A stretch of 7,060 nt of DNA, from NCBI GenBank assembly GCA_023251415.1, contig JAHEYX010000050.1, forward strand, positions 5,791 to 12,850. Direction: 5' to 3'. The notes beneath the pieces are model-generated. The model worked only from the letters and a program-made list of their open reading frames with translations. It made no database searches and had not been told where the DNA came from. The stretch is from Chitinophagales bacterium. GTDB taxonomy: Bacteria > Bacteroidota > Bacteroidia > Chitinophagales > CAIODY01. Below, piece after piece: positions 1 through 6,940 of this stretch. Position numbers and translations under genes: made by a program. Position 1 is the stretch's first letter. The number at the start of each line of letters is the position of its first letter.

Positions 1-167
1 GTCGCGTTTTTTTATTTTTAAATACCGATGACTTTGAAACAGATTATCAATTTATGAAAGCACAAGGGGTAGAATTTGTTCGAGAAAAAGTGGTTGAAAC
101 CTGGGGAACCGTTGCGGTATTTAAAGACCTGTACGGCAACTTGTGGGACTTTATTCAACCGGCTTAA
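1..167 (+). CDS. VOC (glyoxalase/bleomycin resistance) family protein, C-terminal end only
   Basis: This is the last 54 codons of a gene that enters from the left edge; the frame starts at base 3 and ends with TAA at 165-167. The visible part has the final beta-alpha-beta-beta stretch of a vicinal-oxygen-chelate fold: a DDFETDYQFMKAQGVEF helix and strand, then an EKVVETWGTVAVFKDLYGN turn, ending in LWDFIQPA. The closing 'DLYGNLWDFIQ' is typical of VOC proteins of the glyoxalase/bleomycin-resistance/dioxygenase superfamily, which bind a metal and act on small molecules as lyases, dioxygenases or drug-binding proteins. The substrate cannot be told from this fragment, and the N-terminal half is outside the window. 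The gene is convergent with the patatin gene, with 5 bases between the stop codons and no visible terminator hairpin. Confidence 0.85.
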   Translation, partial: RVFLFLNTDDFETDYQFMKAQGVEFVREKVVETWGTVAVFKDLYGNLWDFIQPA

Positions 168-172
168 CACGT

Positions 173-2110
173 TTAACGCAATCCATTAAATGCAGCAGGC
201 AACTTATCAGTTGTTAAATGTTGATCTTGCCAATCTTTGATACCGCTGCGTTTGCCGATTTCATTCAACAACCAATACGGGTTTTTTTTGAACTTGTTGA
301 AATGGGTATTCAGTTGTTCTTCAATAAATGTTAAACGAGCTTTTACAGTTTCATCAAAGGTTTCATACACCGCTTGTTTTTTCAAGCGTTGAATGTAAAC
401 CAACAAATTATAACACGTGGTAAACATGCCGCAACTCACTACATCGCCTTGTTTACCGGCATGTTGATCATTGGTGTCAAACCATAGTGTAGTAGCCATT
501 TGAAAAGCTGTTTCAGCTACCAATTGCATTTCCCTACTTGGCTCCGGTGCATTGGGGTCAAACTCGCTGCGAAACACATCATTGGTTAGCGATAAATCAT
601 AAATATGGTTTGATTTAATGCGGTTGTCCCATTGTTTATTGCGATAAGCTGATTCATACAATAAATGCCGAACGCGATTCATAAACACATCGCCGGTTAA
701 TAACATCAACGACTTAGCGCGTGATTCTAACATTACTTTCAAAATCGAAATCGGCGTAGAGCTAAAGTAATTTAACATACGCTTGGTAATGCGGCGTGAG
801 AAATTTTTATTTAAATTTAATCCGGCTCCGCTTTCAGTAGTACCACTGATATAACTTCTGGCATACAACAAAGCACCTATACCCAATACACTACCCGTAA
901 ATACCAATCCGGCAAGGATGCCCATTATTTTATAACCGATACCTTGTCCACTACCAAACAAATCAAAGGCGATTACTCCCATACTGGCAGCGCACAATAA
1001 CACACCAATGACTAATAGCCAACGTATGGTTAGAAAGGAAGAGCCGGTTTTGTTCGGAACTTCGTACGGCGACATAAAATGGCTACCCACATCATTAATT
1101 AACATCAGGTTAAAAGGTTCAAATTCAGAACCCGGTTTCATTCGTCGCTGATTAGCAGTAATCATACTTTCTAAACCTTGGTTATCATCGATGCCACCAT
1201 CCATCAACCCAAATTTAAATTCTTTTTGCAGTGGCAAATGATCAAATTTGGTTTTTAATTCTTCGGCACTTACCGGTTCATTTAACTTTTTCTTAGCTTC
1301 GTTAACTGCAGTTGCTCCATACAATAAATTCAATTCAGCTAGCGAATAGCCTTGGGGTTTAATATGTAAATTAGTTAATAAGGTTTGCTTACTTACTTTA
1401 TCGTTGCTGAAATCACCCGGAAAAACTATTGGTTCAAAACCGCCCGGGAAACAGGATGAGGCGGCTAATAAATCGGCGAGTTTTAACTTCAACACCGCAT
1501 CATGTGCAATGTTAATCATAAAGTTACCATACAGATAAGTATCATCTGATTTGGCTTTTGGACTCACTTTTATCGATTGACGAAACAATAAACCACTATG
1601 AAATTCGGTGCTGTTAAAACAAACTTCTTCTAAAGGAGAAGCATTTTGTTGTTTTAAATCTTCAACACATTGTCCGTTAAATAACAACTCATCATAACAC
1701 AGTGCAAAAGCATTAATTAAATTGCGTCGTTTATCTTTTCTCGCTTCCCAAGGCGCTTGTGTATTCAATAATTCAAACACCCGATTGACCAATTGAACGC
1801 CACCGGTTTGTTGGTAGATGCGGCAATAAAATTGGTCGAACGATTCGCCTTTCGCCACAGCTAGTGTAAACGCTGCATTGGTGATGGTACCGCCTGAAGT
1901 AGATGAAATATAAACGATTTGATGCAACAAGCGTTTCGTGGAATCATCAGCTGAATCAATTACTTCATTGAAATAAGCCAATAAGCCTAATGCGTATGAA
2001 GAGGCTCGAAAACCTCCACCACTAAATGCCAATGCAATATGAGTTAATGGATATTGAAGCGGAGCTTGTTCGGCCGACGTATTAAAAAACGATGGAGTTG
2101 CGGTATTCAT
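173..2110 (-). CDS. Patatin-like phospholipase family protein with two predicted membrane segments
   Basis: This is a 645-residue protein when started at 2110. Family knowledge makes it a Ser-Asp dyad lipid acyl hydrolase. The oxyanion-hole motif SGGGFR is at residues 30-35. The nucleophile elbow is STSGG with Ser72; the first Gly of the usual GxSxG is Ser here. A conserved SSCFPGGFEP stretch lies near 218-227, and the catalytic Asp is in DGG at 304-306. After the hydrolase domain come two strongly hydrophobic segments, about 359-384 and 393-417, then a C-terminal region of about 225 residues that I do not recognise. The enzyme is therefore probably anchored in the inner membrane; there is no signal peptide. 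An in-frame start exists at 2179, adding 23 residues, but a promoter-like element lies inside that extension, so the MNTATP start at 2110 is preferred. The gene follows gldC by 94 bases and may be partly co-transcribed with it. The lipid substrate is unknown. Confidence 0.9.
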   Translation of the reverse strand: MNTATPSFFNTSAEQAPLQYPLTHIALAFSGGGFRASSYALGLLAYFNEVIDSADDSTKRLLHQIVYISSTSGGTITNAAFTLAVAKGESFDQFYCRIYQQTGGVQLVNRVFELLNTQAPWEARKDKRRNLINAFALCYDELLFNGQCVEDLKQQNASPLEEVCFNSTEFHSGLLFRQSIKVSPKAKSDDTYLYGNFMINIAHDAVLKLKLADLLAASSCFPGGFEPIVFPGDFSNDKVSKQTLLTNLHIKPQGYSLAELNLLYGATAVNEAKKKLNEPVSAEELKTKFDHLPLQKEFKFGLMDGGIDDNQGLESMITANQRRMKPGSEFEPFNLMLINDVGSHFMSPYEVPNKTGSSFLTIRWLLVIGVLLCAASMGVIAFDLFGSGQGIGYKIMGILAGLVFTGSVLGIGALLYARSYISGTTESGAGLNLNKNFSRRITKRMLNYFSSTPISILKVMLESRAKSLMLLTGDVFMNRVRHLLYESAYRNKQWDNRIKSNHIYDLSLTNDVFRSEFDPNAPEPSREMQLVAETAFQMATTLWFDTNDQHAGKQGDVVSCGMFTTCYNLLVYIQRLKKQAVYETFDETVKARLTFIEEQLNTHFNKFKKNPYWLLNEIGKRSGIKDWQDQHLTTDKLPAAFNGLR

Positions 2111-2135
2111 GTAGGTAGTGGTTTTAATAAAAAAA

Positions 2136-2166
2136 GAAATATAATGCTTTTTTGTAATTTTACAAA
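2136..2166 (-). promoter_or_regulatory. Putative Bacteroidota-type promoter for the patatin gene
   Basis: Read on the minus strand there is TTTG (2166-2163), 19 bases, then TATATTTC (2143-2136). This matches the Bacteroidota primary sigma pattern TTTG / TAnnTTTG except for the last base. Transcription would start roughly at 2128-2132, leaving a leader of about 20 bases before the ATG at 2110-2108. This placement is the main reason for choosing the shorter start of the patatin gene. No Shine-Dalgarno sequence is visible in the A/T-rich leader. Confidence 0.5.
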
Positions 2167-2204
2167 TTACTTCTTCCAAACTACAGTGAAACAGCTTCAG
2201 GCTA

Positions 2205-2561
2205 TTATTCTACCTTTTTAACCACTTCGGTATTTTCGCCAAACATGTTTGCAAATGCTTTGATGTTAAGTGCGGCTTCTTCGTTGCCTGTTGCGCGTTT
2301 TAAGGTATCGGCCATGGCATGAAAAGTTTGATAAAACAGCAAGTTCATTTCATCAACGCGCATCTCATTGGTCCACAAATCAATTTTCATCGACTCTTGT
2401 TGTTGACCATCCCACAAAGCAACCAACATGGCTTTGCATTCGTTTTGGTGTTGATGTCCGGTAGCACTATCGGCTTGCCAATAAATTTTTTCAGGCATTT
2501 TTTGTTCATCCAATAGTATTTCAAAATGCAATTGCGAGCTAGTTTTAGTAGGTGCTGACAT
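2205..2561 (-). CDS. gldC: Gliding motility protein GldC
   Basis: This small protein of 118 residues has no signal peptide or membrane segment, so it is probably cytoplasmic. It matches the GldC family by its pattern: a beta-rich N-terminus with PEKIYW at 23-28, ALWD at 48-51, then IDLWTNEM at 60-67 and VDEM at 69-72, and a helical ADTLKRAT at 84-91. Family length is about 110 residues, so it is full length. In Flavobacterium johnsoniae GldC is an accessory protein of gliding motility; its loss reduces gliding without abolishing it, and its biochemical role is unknown. There the gene sits next to gldB, which is not in this window. Here it starts 18 bases after the stop of the EnvC-family gene, so the two probably share a transcript. 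No Shine-Dalgarno sequence is visible in the 18-base gap. Confidence 0.9.
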   Translation of the reverse strand: MSAPTKTSSQLHFEILLDEQKMPEKIYWQADSATGHQHQNECKAMLVALWDGQQQESMKIDLWTNEMRVDEMNLLFYQTFHAMADTLKRATGNEEAALNIKAFANMFGENTEVVKKVE

Positions 2562-2579
2562 GTGTGTAGTGATTAATGG

Positions 2580-3800
2580 TTATTGTGCGTACAACCAACT
2601 TTCAGGATTTAATTTATCGGTGTTCTTCCAGATTTCTAAATGTACTTCGGTTTTATCTTCTTCGGTATTGGTATATACTTTACCTATGACCTGTTTGGTT
2701 TTTACTTTATCGCCAATCTTTACGTTTACTTCATCCAAATTGGAATACACGGTAAAGTATTCACCATGATTGATTAATACTGCTTTTTGGAATGCCGGGT
2801 TAAACAATACTGCTTTTACGGTTCCTTCAAACACTGCACGAACGCTGGCTCCGGGTTGTGTTTTAATATCTACGCCATTGTTATTGACTACTACTTTATC
2901 TAAAATTTCATGCTCGTGTTTACCGAAGTGACTCATGATAATACCACGTTCAACGGGCCAAGGCAATTTACCTTGATTGCCTGCAAAACTTTCGCTTAGT
3001 GCTTTTGCTTCAGGAGTTAAGGCTAATACTTTAGAAGTTCCGGGATCGGCTTTTTTACGAGCTGCATCAATCTCTTTGCGGATAATATCTTCAATTAATT
3101 TATTCAATTTAGCAGCCGCTTTTTTCTTCTCTTTTATCTGTCCCATCAATTGCGCTTCTTGTCCTTTCAATGAAGCCAACACTTTGTCCTTTTGTGATTT
3201 TTCAGATTCTAAGGTTTTCTTTTGTTGCTGTTCCGTTGTGAGTAAATTCTCTTTCTCATCTTTTTGTCCTTTCAATTCAGTTAGTTTTCCTAAACGTTGT
3301 TGTTTGGTTTCTTTAATTAAGCGCGCTTGCGATTGGCGGTAATCAGAATACTGTTGTAAATATTTTAAACGTTGATAGGCGTCATTAAAATCGTGTGCTG
3401 AAAAGATAAACAGCATTTTATCTAATTCGCCATGTGTTTTGTAGGCTTTAACTATCAAACGCGCATACTCGGCTTTTAGTGAATCCAAACGAACATCCAT
3501 AGCATGGATGGTTTTTTGGGTAGTTAATATGCTGTTTTGAATATTATTCAATTGCGAGTTGTAATTGGCAATCAAACGTTGACGGGCACTGATTTTTTGT
3601 TTCAAGGCCATTACTTCACTAACAGATGCATTTTTATTGTGACGCGTTTTTTGAAGCAAATCTTCGGCGTTTTCAATTTCTTCCAATAATTTCTTTTTCT
3701 TTTTCTCCAATTCGTCACGGTTCTCGCTAGCAGTGTTTTGTGCTAAGCCCAGTACAGTTACCTGAAGCAGAAATACTAAAAAAAGCACGAGTTTTTTCAT
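2580..3800 (-). CDS. EnvC-family murein hydrolase activator (coiled coil plus degenerate LytM/M23 domain)
   Basis: This is a 406-residue exported protein. A Sec signal peptide (MKKLVLFLVFLLQ, hydrophobic to about residue 19) probably ends at LGLA|Q, residues 20/21. Residues about 26-250 are a long charged coiled coil rich in K, E and Q. A LytM/peptidase M23 domain starts at LPWPV (279-283) and runs to about 403. The zinc-site residues are largely lost: HxGxD reads N307-N-G-V-D311, the YSHL position reads YSNL (N354), and the HxH of the last motif reads E385-V-H387. As in Escherichia coli EnvC, such a domain should not cut peptidoglycan itself but activate an amidase during daughter-cell separation; this role is inferred from the family. 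It is the first gene of the leftward block, with a good promoter at 3835-3865 and gldC following after 18 bases. The amidase partner is not in the window. Confidence 0.92.
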   Translation of the reverse strand: MKKLVLFLVFLLQVTVLGLAQNTASENRDELEKKKKKLLEEIENAEDLLQKTRHNKNASVSEVMALKQKISARQRLIANYNSQLNNIQNSILTTQKTIHAMDVRLDSLKAEYARLIVKAYKTHGELDKMLFIFSAHDFNDAYQRLKYLQQYSDYRQSQARLIKETKQQRLGKLTELKGQKDEKENLLTTEQQQKKTLESEKSQKDKVLASLKGQEAQLMGQIKEKKKAAAKLNKLIEDIIRKEIDAARKKADPGTSKVLALTPEAKALSESFAGNQGKLPWPVERGIIMSHFGKHEHEILDKVVVNNNGVDIKTQPGASVRAVFEGTVKAVLFNPAFQKAVLINHGEYFTVYSNLDEVNVKIGDKVKTKQVIGKVYTNTEEDKTEVHLEIWKNTDKLNPESWLYAQ

Positions 3801-3834
3801 GGGTATAAATTCAACAAAGAGTGGCTTGTTTGCG

Positions 3835-3865
3835 CAAATGTACCAATAAATTCAGGCATTAGAAA
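3835..3865 (-). promoter_or_regulatory. Putative promoter of the EnvC-family gene and gldC
   Basis: On the minus strand TTTC (3865-3862) is followed after 19 bases by TACATTTG (3842-3835), a perfect TAnnTTTG minus-7 element with a one-base mismatch in the TTTG minus-33 element. The expected transcription start is near 3827-3831, about 30 bases upstream of the ATG at 3800-3798. This is the best promoter match in the window and marks the organism as Bacteroidota-like. The function is inferred from position and pattern only. Confidence 0.6.
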
Positions 3866-3970
3866 CTACTACGCAGAAATAGCCCTTTCGGATACCCACA
3901 GGTTTGCTTAAGTTGACTAATTGCATATACAATAAGGCTGCAACTGTTCGGTTTTGATGCCATAGAATGG

Positions 3971-4138
3971 ATGATGAACTATATTAAGCCTAAGCACTTT
4001 TTACCGAGTAAAAACTTGCAAAATTGGCTTATATTGTACTCCCAATCTGCCTTTCAGTCGCTTTTGCCCATGGTTTTGTGTCAGAATTTCCGTTCTCTAA
4101 ACAAGGAACGGCAATTGCTAATCATGAACGCACGATAA
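3971..4138 (+). other. Possible small open reading frame upstream of clpB (uncertain)
   Basis: An ATG-started frame of 55 codons (MMNYIKPKHF... to ...QLLIMNAR) ends 16 bases before the clpB start. The frame is open further upstream, from 3917, making 74 codons without a stop. The predicted peptide is basic with a hydrophobic middle (NWLILY, LLPMVL) and resembles no family I know. It could be a leader peptide, a small unknown protein, or chance. Its use of CTN leucine codons differs from the TTA/TTG preference of clpB, which argues for chance. There is no clear ribosome binding site. Confidence 0.2.
4090..4111 (+). promoter_or_regulatory. Small inverted repeat upstream of clpB
   Basis: CCGTTC (4090-4095) and GAACGG (4106-4111) form a perfect 6-base stem around a 10-base loop. 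It ends 43 bases before the clpB ATG and is directly followed by the palindrome GCAATTGC, with which it shares one base. No run of T follows, so it is not an intrinsic terminator. It could be a repressor operator or a leader hairpin controlling the chaperone gene, but a 6-base stem can arise by chance. Confidence 0.3.
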
Positions 4139-4154
4139 AACCAAAACGAATAGT

Positions 4155-6749
4155 ATGAATTTAAATAATTTCACCATTAAAGCCCAAGAAGTTATTCAAG
4201 CTGCACAGCAATCAGCTTTCAATAACAAAAACCCGCAAATCGAGAACCATCACTTATTAGACGCGATGTTGAGTGAAAGTGAAGATACGCTCGAATATTT
4301 GTTTAAAAAGAACAATGCCAACCTGAACACCATTGAAATGCGTTTGCAAATGTTATTAACCAATTTGCCAACAAGCTCGCAAGATGGAGGCCAAGCGCTT
4401 TCACGTGAACTCAATACCACTATACTTAAAGCACAATCTTTACTAAAAGAATTTAAAGATGAGTTTGTGAGTGTTGAACATTTGGTATTGGCATTAGCGA
4501 GCGGCAACGATATAATTGGTAAGCTGTTGAAGGAAGAAGGCTTAACCGAGAAAAACTTAAAGACTGCTATTTTAGATTTGCGCAAAGGCACAACGGTTAA
4601 TTCGCAAAATGCAGATGCCCAATACAATGCATTAAATAAATATGCGAAGAACTTAAATGAAATGGCTGCTGCCGGTAAATTAGATCCGGTAATTGGTCGT
4701 GATGATGAAATTCGCCGCACCTTGCACATCCTTTCACGCCGTACAAAAAACAACCCGATACTGGTGGGTGAACCCGGTGTTGGTAAAACAGCCATCGCCG
4801 AAGGGATTGCCTTTCGTATTGTCAATGGCGATGTTCCTGAAAATTTGAAAAACAAAACCATTTATGCACTCGATATGGGCTCGTTAATGGCCGGTGCTAA
4901 ATTTCGGGGTGAATTTGAAGAGCGCTTGAAAGCCGTTGTGAAAGAAGTTACCGAAAGTGATGGCAACATTATTTTGTTTATTGATGAAATACATACCTTG
5001 GTAGGTGCCGGTGCAACAGAAGGGGCTATGGATGCCGCCAATATTTTAAAACCGGCCTTGGCACGAGGTGAGTTACGGGCTGTAGGTGCTACCACTTTAA
5101 ATGAATACCAAAAGTATTTTGAAAAAGACAAAGCCCTGGAACGTCGCTTTCAAAAAGTATTTATCGATGAGCCAACTGTAGAAGATGCCATTTCTATTTT
5201 ACGGGGATTAAAGGAGCGTTACGAAACACACCATAAAGTACGTATTAAAGACGAAGCCATTATTGCCGCCGTAGAATTATCGAGCCGTTATATCAGCGAC
5301 CGTTTCTTGCCGGATAAAGCCATCGATTTAATGGATGAAAGCGCAGCTAAATTGCGTTTAGAAATGGATTCCTTGCCCGAAGAATTAGATGAATTGGAAC
5401 GTCGCATTCGTCAACTTGAAATTGAACGCGAAGCCATCAAACGTGAAAACGATGAAAAGAAAGTGCAAGAGTTAAGTAAAGATATAGCCGACTTAAGCGA
5501 AGAACGCGATTCGTTTAAAGCAAAATGGCAAAGCGAAAAACAAATTGTGGATGCTATTCAACAAAGCAAAAAGAATATTGAACAATACAAAACAGAAGCC
5601 GAACAAGCCGAACGTAGCGGCGATTATGGTAAAGTAGCTGAATTGCGTTACGGTAAAATTAAAGAATCCGAAGCCGAACAAATTAAATTGCATGCACAAT
5701 TATTGCGCATTACCGACAGTGGTAAACGTTTATTGAAAGAGGAAGTGGATGCAGAAGATATTGCTGAATCGATTGCTAAATCAACAGGCATACCGGTAAC
5801 ACGTATGTTGCAAAGTGAAAAAGAAAAATTATTGCATTTAGAAGATGAATTGCATTTGCGTGTGAAAGGACAAGACGAAGCGATTGTTGCAGTGAGCGAT
5901 GCTATACGTCGCAGTCGTGCAGGATTAAACAATCAACGCAAACCGATAGGCTCTTTTATTTTCTTAGGAACAACAGGGGTTGGTAAAACCGAATTGGCAA
6001 AAGCCTTGGCTGAATTTTTATTTGATGATGAAAGTATGCTCACCCGAATAGATATGAGCGAATACCAAGAGAAGCATACGGTAAGTCGTTTAATAGGCGC
6101 CCCTCCGGGTTATGTAGGTTATGATGAAGGCGGTCAGTTAACCGAAGCGGTTCGTCGTAAACCATATTCCGTAGTGTTGTTGGATGAAATTGAAAAAGCG
6201 CATCCCGATGTGTTCAATATCTTATTGCAAGTTTTGGATGATGGCCGATTGACCGATAGTAAAGGTCGTTTGGTGAATTTTAAAAATACCATCATCATCA
6301 TGACCAGCAATTTGGGATCACATATTATCTCCGACAGTTTCGACAAGATTGAAGAAGCTGATATGGATAAAGTGTACCAACGCACTAAAGTTGAGGTGAT
6401 GGAATTGTTGAAGAAAACTTTACGTCCGGAATTGTTAAATCGTATTGATGAAATTTTATTGTTTAAGCCGTTAATGCGAAACGAAATACATCAGATTGTA
6501 GAATTGCAATTAAAAGATTTGAAAGACAAATTGGGTTTACAAGGATACATCTTAGAGTTAACACCGTACGCCATAGACTTTCTAGCGGAGCAAGGATTCG
6601 AGCCGCAATACGGAGCCCGTCCATTAAAAAGATTAATTCAAAAAGAAGTAACTAATGCCTTAAGTAAAAAAATACTGGAAGGCAATCTCAACAAAGAGAA
6701 ACCATTATTGGTTGATGTATTTGATGGATTGGTAGTAGTACGTAATTGA
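4155..6749 (+). CDS. clpB: ATP-dependent chaperone ClpB (protein disaggregase)
   Basis: This is a complete 864-residue protein of usual ClpB length. ClpB forms cytoplasmic hexamers that, with DnaK/DnaJ/GrpE, pull aggregated proteins through a central pore after heat or other stress. The order is: a double Clp N domain (about 1-145); AAA+ domain 1 with Walker A GEPGVGKT (205-212), Walker B ILFIDE (273-278) and ALERRFQ arginine fingers (327-333); the coiled-coil middle domain (about 405-525), whose full length separates ClpB from ClpA and ClpC; AAA+ domain 2 with Walker A GTTGVGKT (605-612), Walker B VVLLDE (673-678) and RPELLNRIDE (757-766); and a C-terminal GARPLKR sensor-2 motif (820-826). 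Pore loop 2 has Tyr653 in GYVG; pore loop 1 reads GAKFRGEF, with Phe250 where E. coli has Tyr. It stands alone on this strand. The leader before ATG is A-rich without a Shine-Dalgarno sequence. Confidence 0.98.
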   Translation: MNLNNFTIKAQEVIQAAQQSAFNNKNPQIENHHLLDAMLSESEDTLEYLFKKNNANLNTIEMRLQMLLTNLPTSSQDGGQALSRELNTTILKAQSLLKEFKDEFVSVEHLVLALASGNDIIGKLLKEEGLTEKNLKTAILDLRKGTTVNSQNADAQYNALNKYAKNLNEMAAAGKLDPVIGRDDEIRRTLHILSRRTKNNPILVGEPGVGKTAIAEGIAFRIVNGDVPENLKNKTIYALDMGSLMAGAKFRGEFEERLKAVVKEVTESDGNIILFIDEIHTLVGAGATEGAMDAANILKPALARGELRAVGATTLNEYQKYFEKDKALERRFQKVFIDEPTVEDAISILRGLKERYETHHKVRIKDEAIIAAVELSSRYISDRFLPDKAIDLMDESAAKLRLEMDSLPEELDELERRIRQLEIEREAIKRENDEKKVQELSKDIADLSEERDSFKAKWQSEKQIVDAIQQSKKNIEQYKTEAEQAERSGDYGKVAELRYGKIKESEAEQIKLHAQLLRITDSGKRLLKEEVDAEDIAESIAKSTGIPVTRMLQSEKEKLLHLEDELHLRVKGQDEAIVAVSDAIRRSRAGLNNQRKPIGSFIFLGTTGVGKTELAKALAEFLFDDESMLTRIDMSEYQEKHTVSRLIGAPPGYVGYDEGGQLTEAVRRKPYSVVLLDEIEKAHPDVFNILLQVLDDGRLTDSKGRLVNFKNTIIIMTSNLGSHIISDSFDKIEEADMDKVYQRTKVEVMELLKKTLRPELLNRIDEILLFKPLMRNEIHQIVELQLKDLKDKLGLQGYILELTPYAIDFLAEQGFEPQYGARPLKRLIQKEVTNALSKKILEGNLNKEKPLLVDVFDGLVVVRN

Positions 6750-6772
6750 TAATTGATAATGGAGAATTGAAA
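6745..6772 (+). repeat. 7-base periodic A/T-rich repeat overlapping the clpB stop
   Basis: Four successive 7-mers are visible: ATTGATA, ATTGATA, ATGGAGA, ATTGAAA. The first two are identical and the others are degenerate. The tract begins inside the last sense codon of clpB and contains its TGA (6747-6749), so the repeat has grown or inserted right at the gene end. It leads directly into the larger repeat block to the right. Function is unknown; A/T-rich short-period tracts of this look are common between genes. Confidence 0.6.
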
Positions 6773-6846
6773 TACATAATGCAGAATGCGGAGCACGATA
6801 GTGCGAAATCCGCCGTCAGCGTCGAGAATTTTCTTGCATCAAAGCG

Positions 6847-6931
6847 ACATGTAAGTTTTTGGCGCGCGGAGCAAGATAGTGCGAAGTCCGCCGATGAAAG
6901 TTTGAACTTTTTGTTTTACAAACTTACCTGT
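6847..6931. repeat. Inverted repeat arms around the second palindromic core
   Basis: ACATGTAAGTTT (6847-6858) and AAACTTACCTGT (6920-6931) are inverted repeats matching at 11 of 12 positions, with a 61-base interior that contains the second 28-base core (6866-6893). The piece could thus form a long cruciform or a stem with an internal hairpin. The arms resemble those of a small palindromic mobile element, but no target-site duplication is obvious at the ends. Confidence 0.45.
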
Positions 6932-6940
6932 TTGTTTTTG
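6918..6940 (+). terminator. Weak candidate intrinsic terminator downstream of clpB
   Basis: ACAAAC (6918-6923) and GTTTGT (6930-6935) form a 6-base stem with a 6-base loop, followed at once by TTTTG. The shape fits a rho-independent terminator for clpB, about 170 bases after its stop codon, but the stem has only two G-C pairs and would be weak. It shares bases with the right inverted arm, so the two structures are alternatives. Confidence 0.3.

Larger units (their letters stand above)
3801..4154. other. Divergent intergenic region between the EnvC-family gene and clpB
   Basis: These 354 bases separate two divergent genes. The left end carries the EnvC-family promoter. The rest must hold the clpB control signals, but a search for TAnnTTTG on the plus strand finds no match, and no CIRCE-type operator (TTAGCACTC inverted repeat) is present. 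The contents I can point to are a 55-codon open frame (3971-4138), a small inverted repeat (4090-4111) and an adjoining 8-base palindrome GCAATTGC (4111-4118). No tRNA or riboswitch fold is apparent by eye. Confidence 0.6.

Noticed and set aside
2160..2204. Terminator after gldC
   Set aside because: Only a 4-base stem (TGAA/TTCA) without a T-run is visible on the minus strand, too weak to call.
2977..3342. Plus-strand open frame of 121 codons opposite the EnvC-family gene
   Set aside because: It is the complement of a well-supported coiled-coil gene; its serine, phenylalanine and cysteine-rich product is the mirror of Lys/Glu/Gln-rich codons and matches no family.
4017..4037. TTGCAA...TATATT as a promoter for clpB
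   Set aside because: The two boxes are only 7 bases apart and the TATATTGT element matches TAnnTTTG poorly, with no TTTG at the right distance.
4250..4861. Minus-strand open frame of 203 codons inside clpB
   Set aside because: It lies wholly antisense to the conserved ClpB N-terminal half and reads as low-complexity antisense sequence with no domain.
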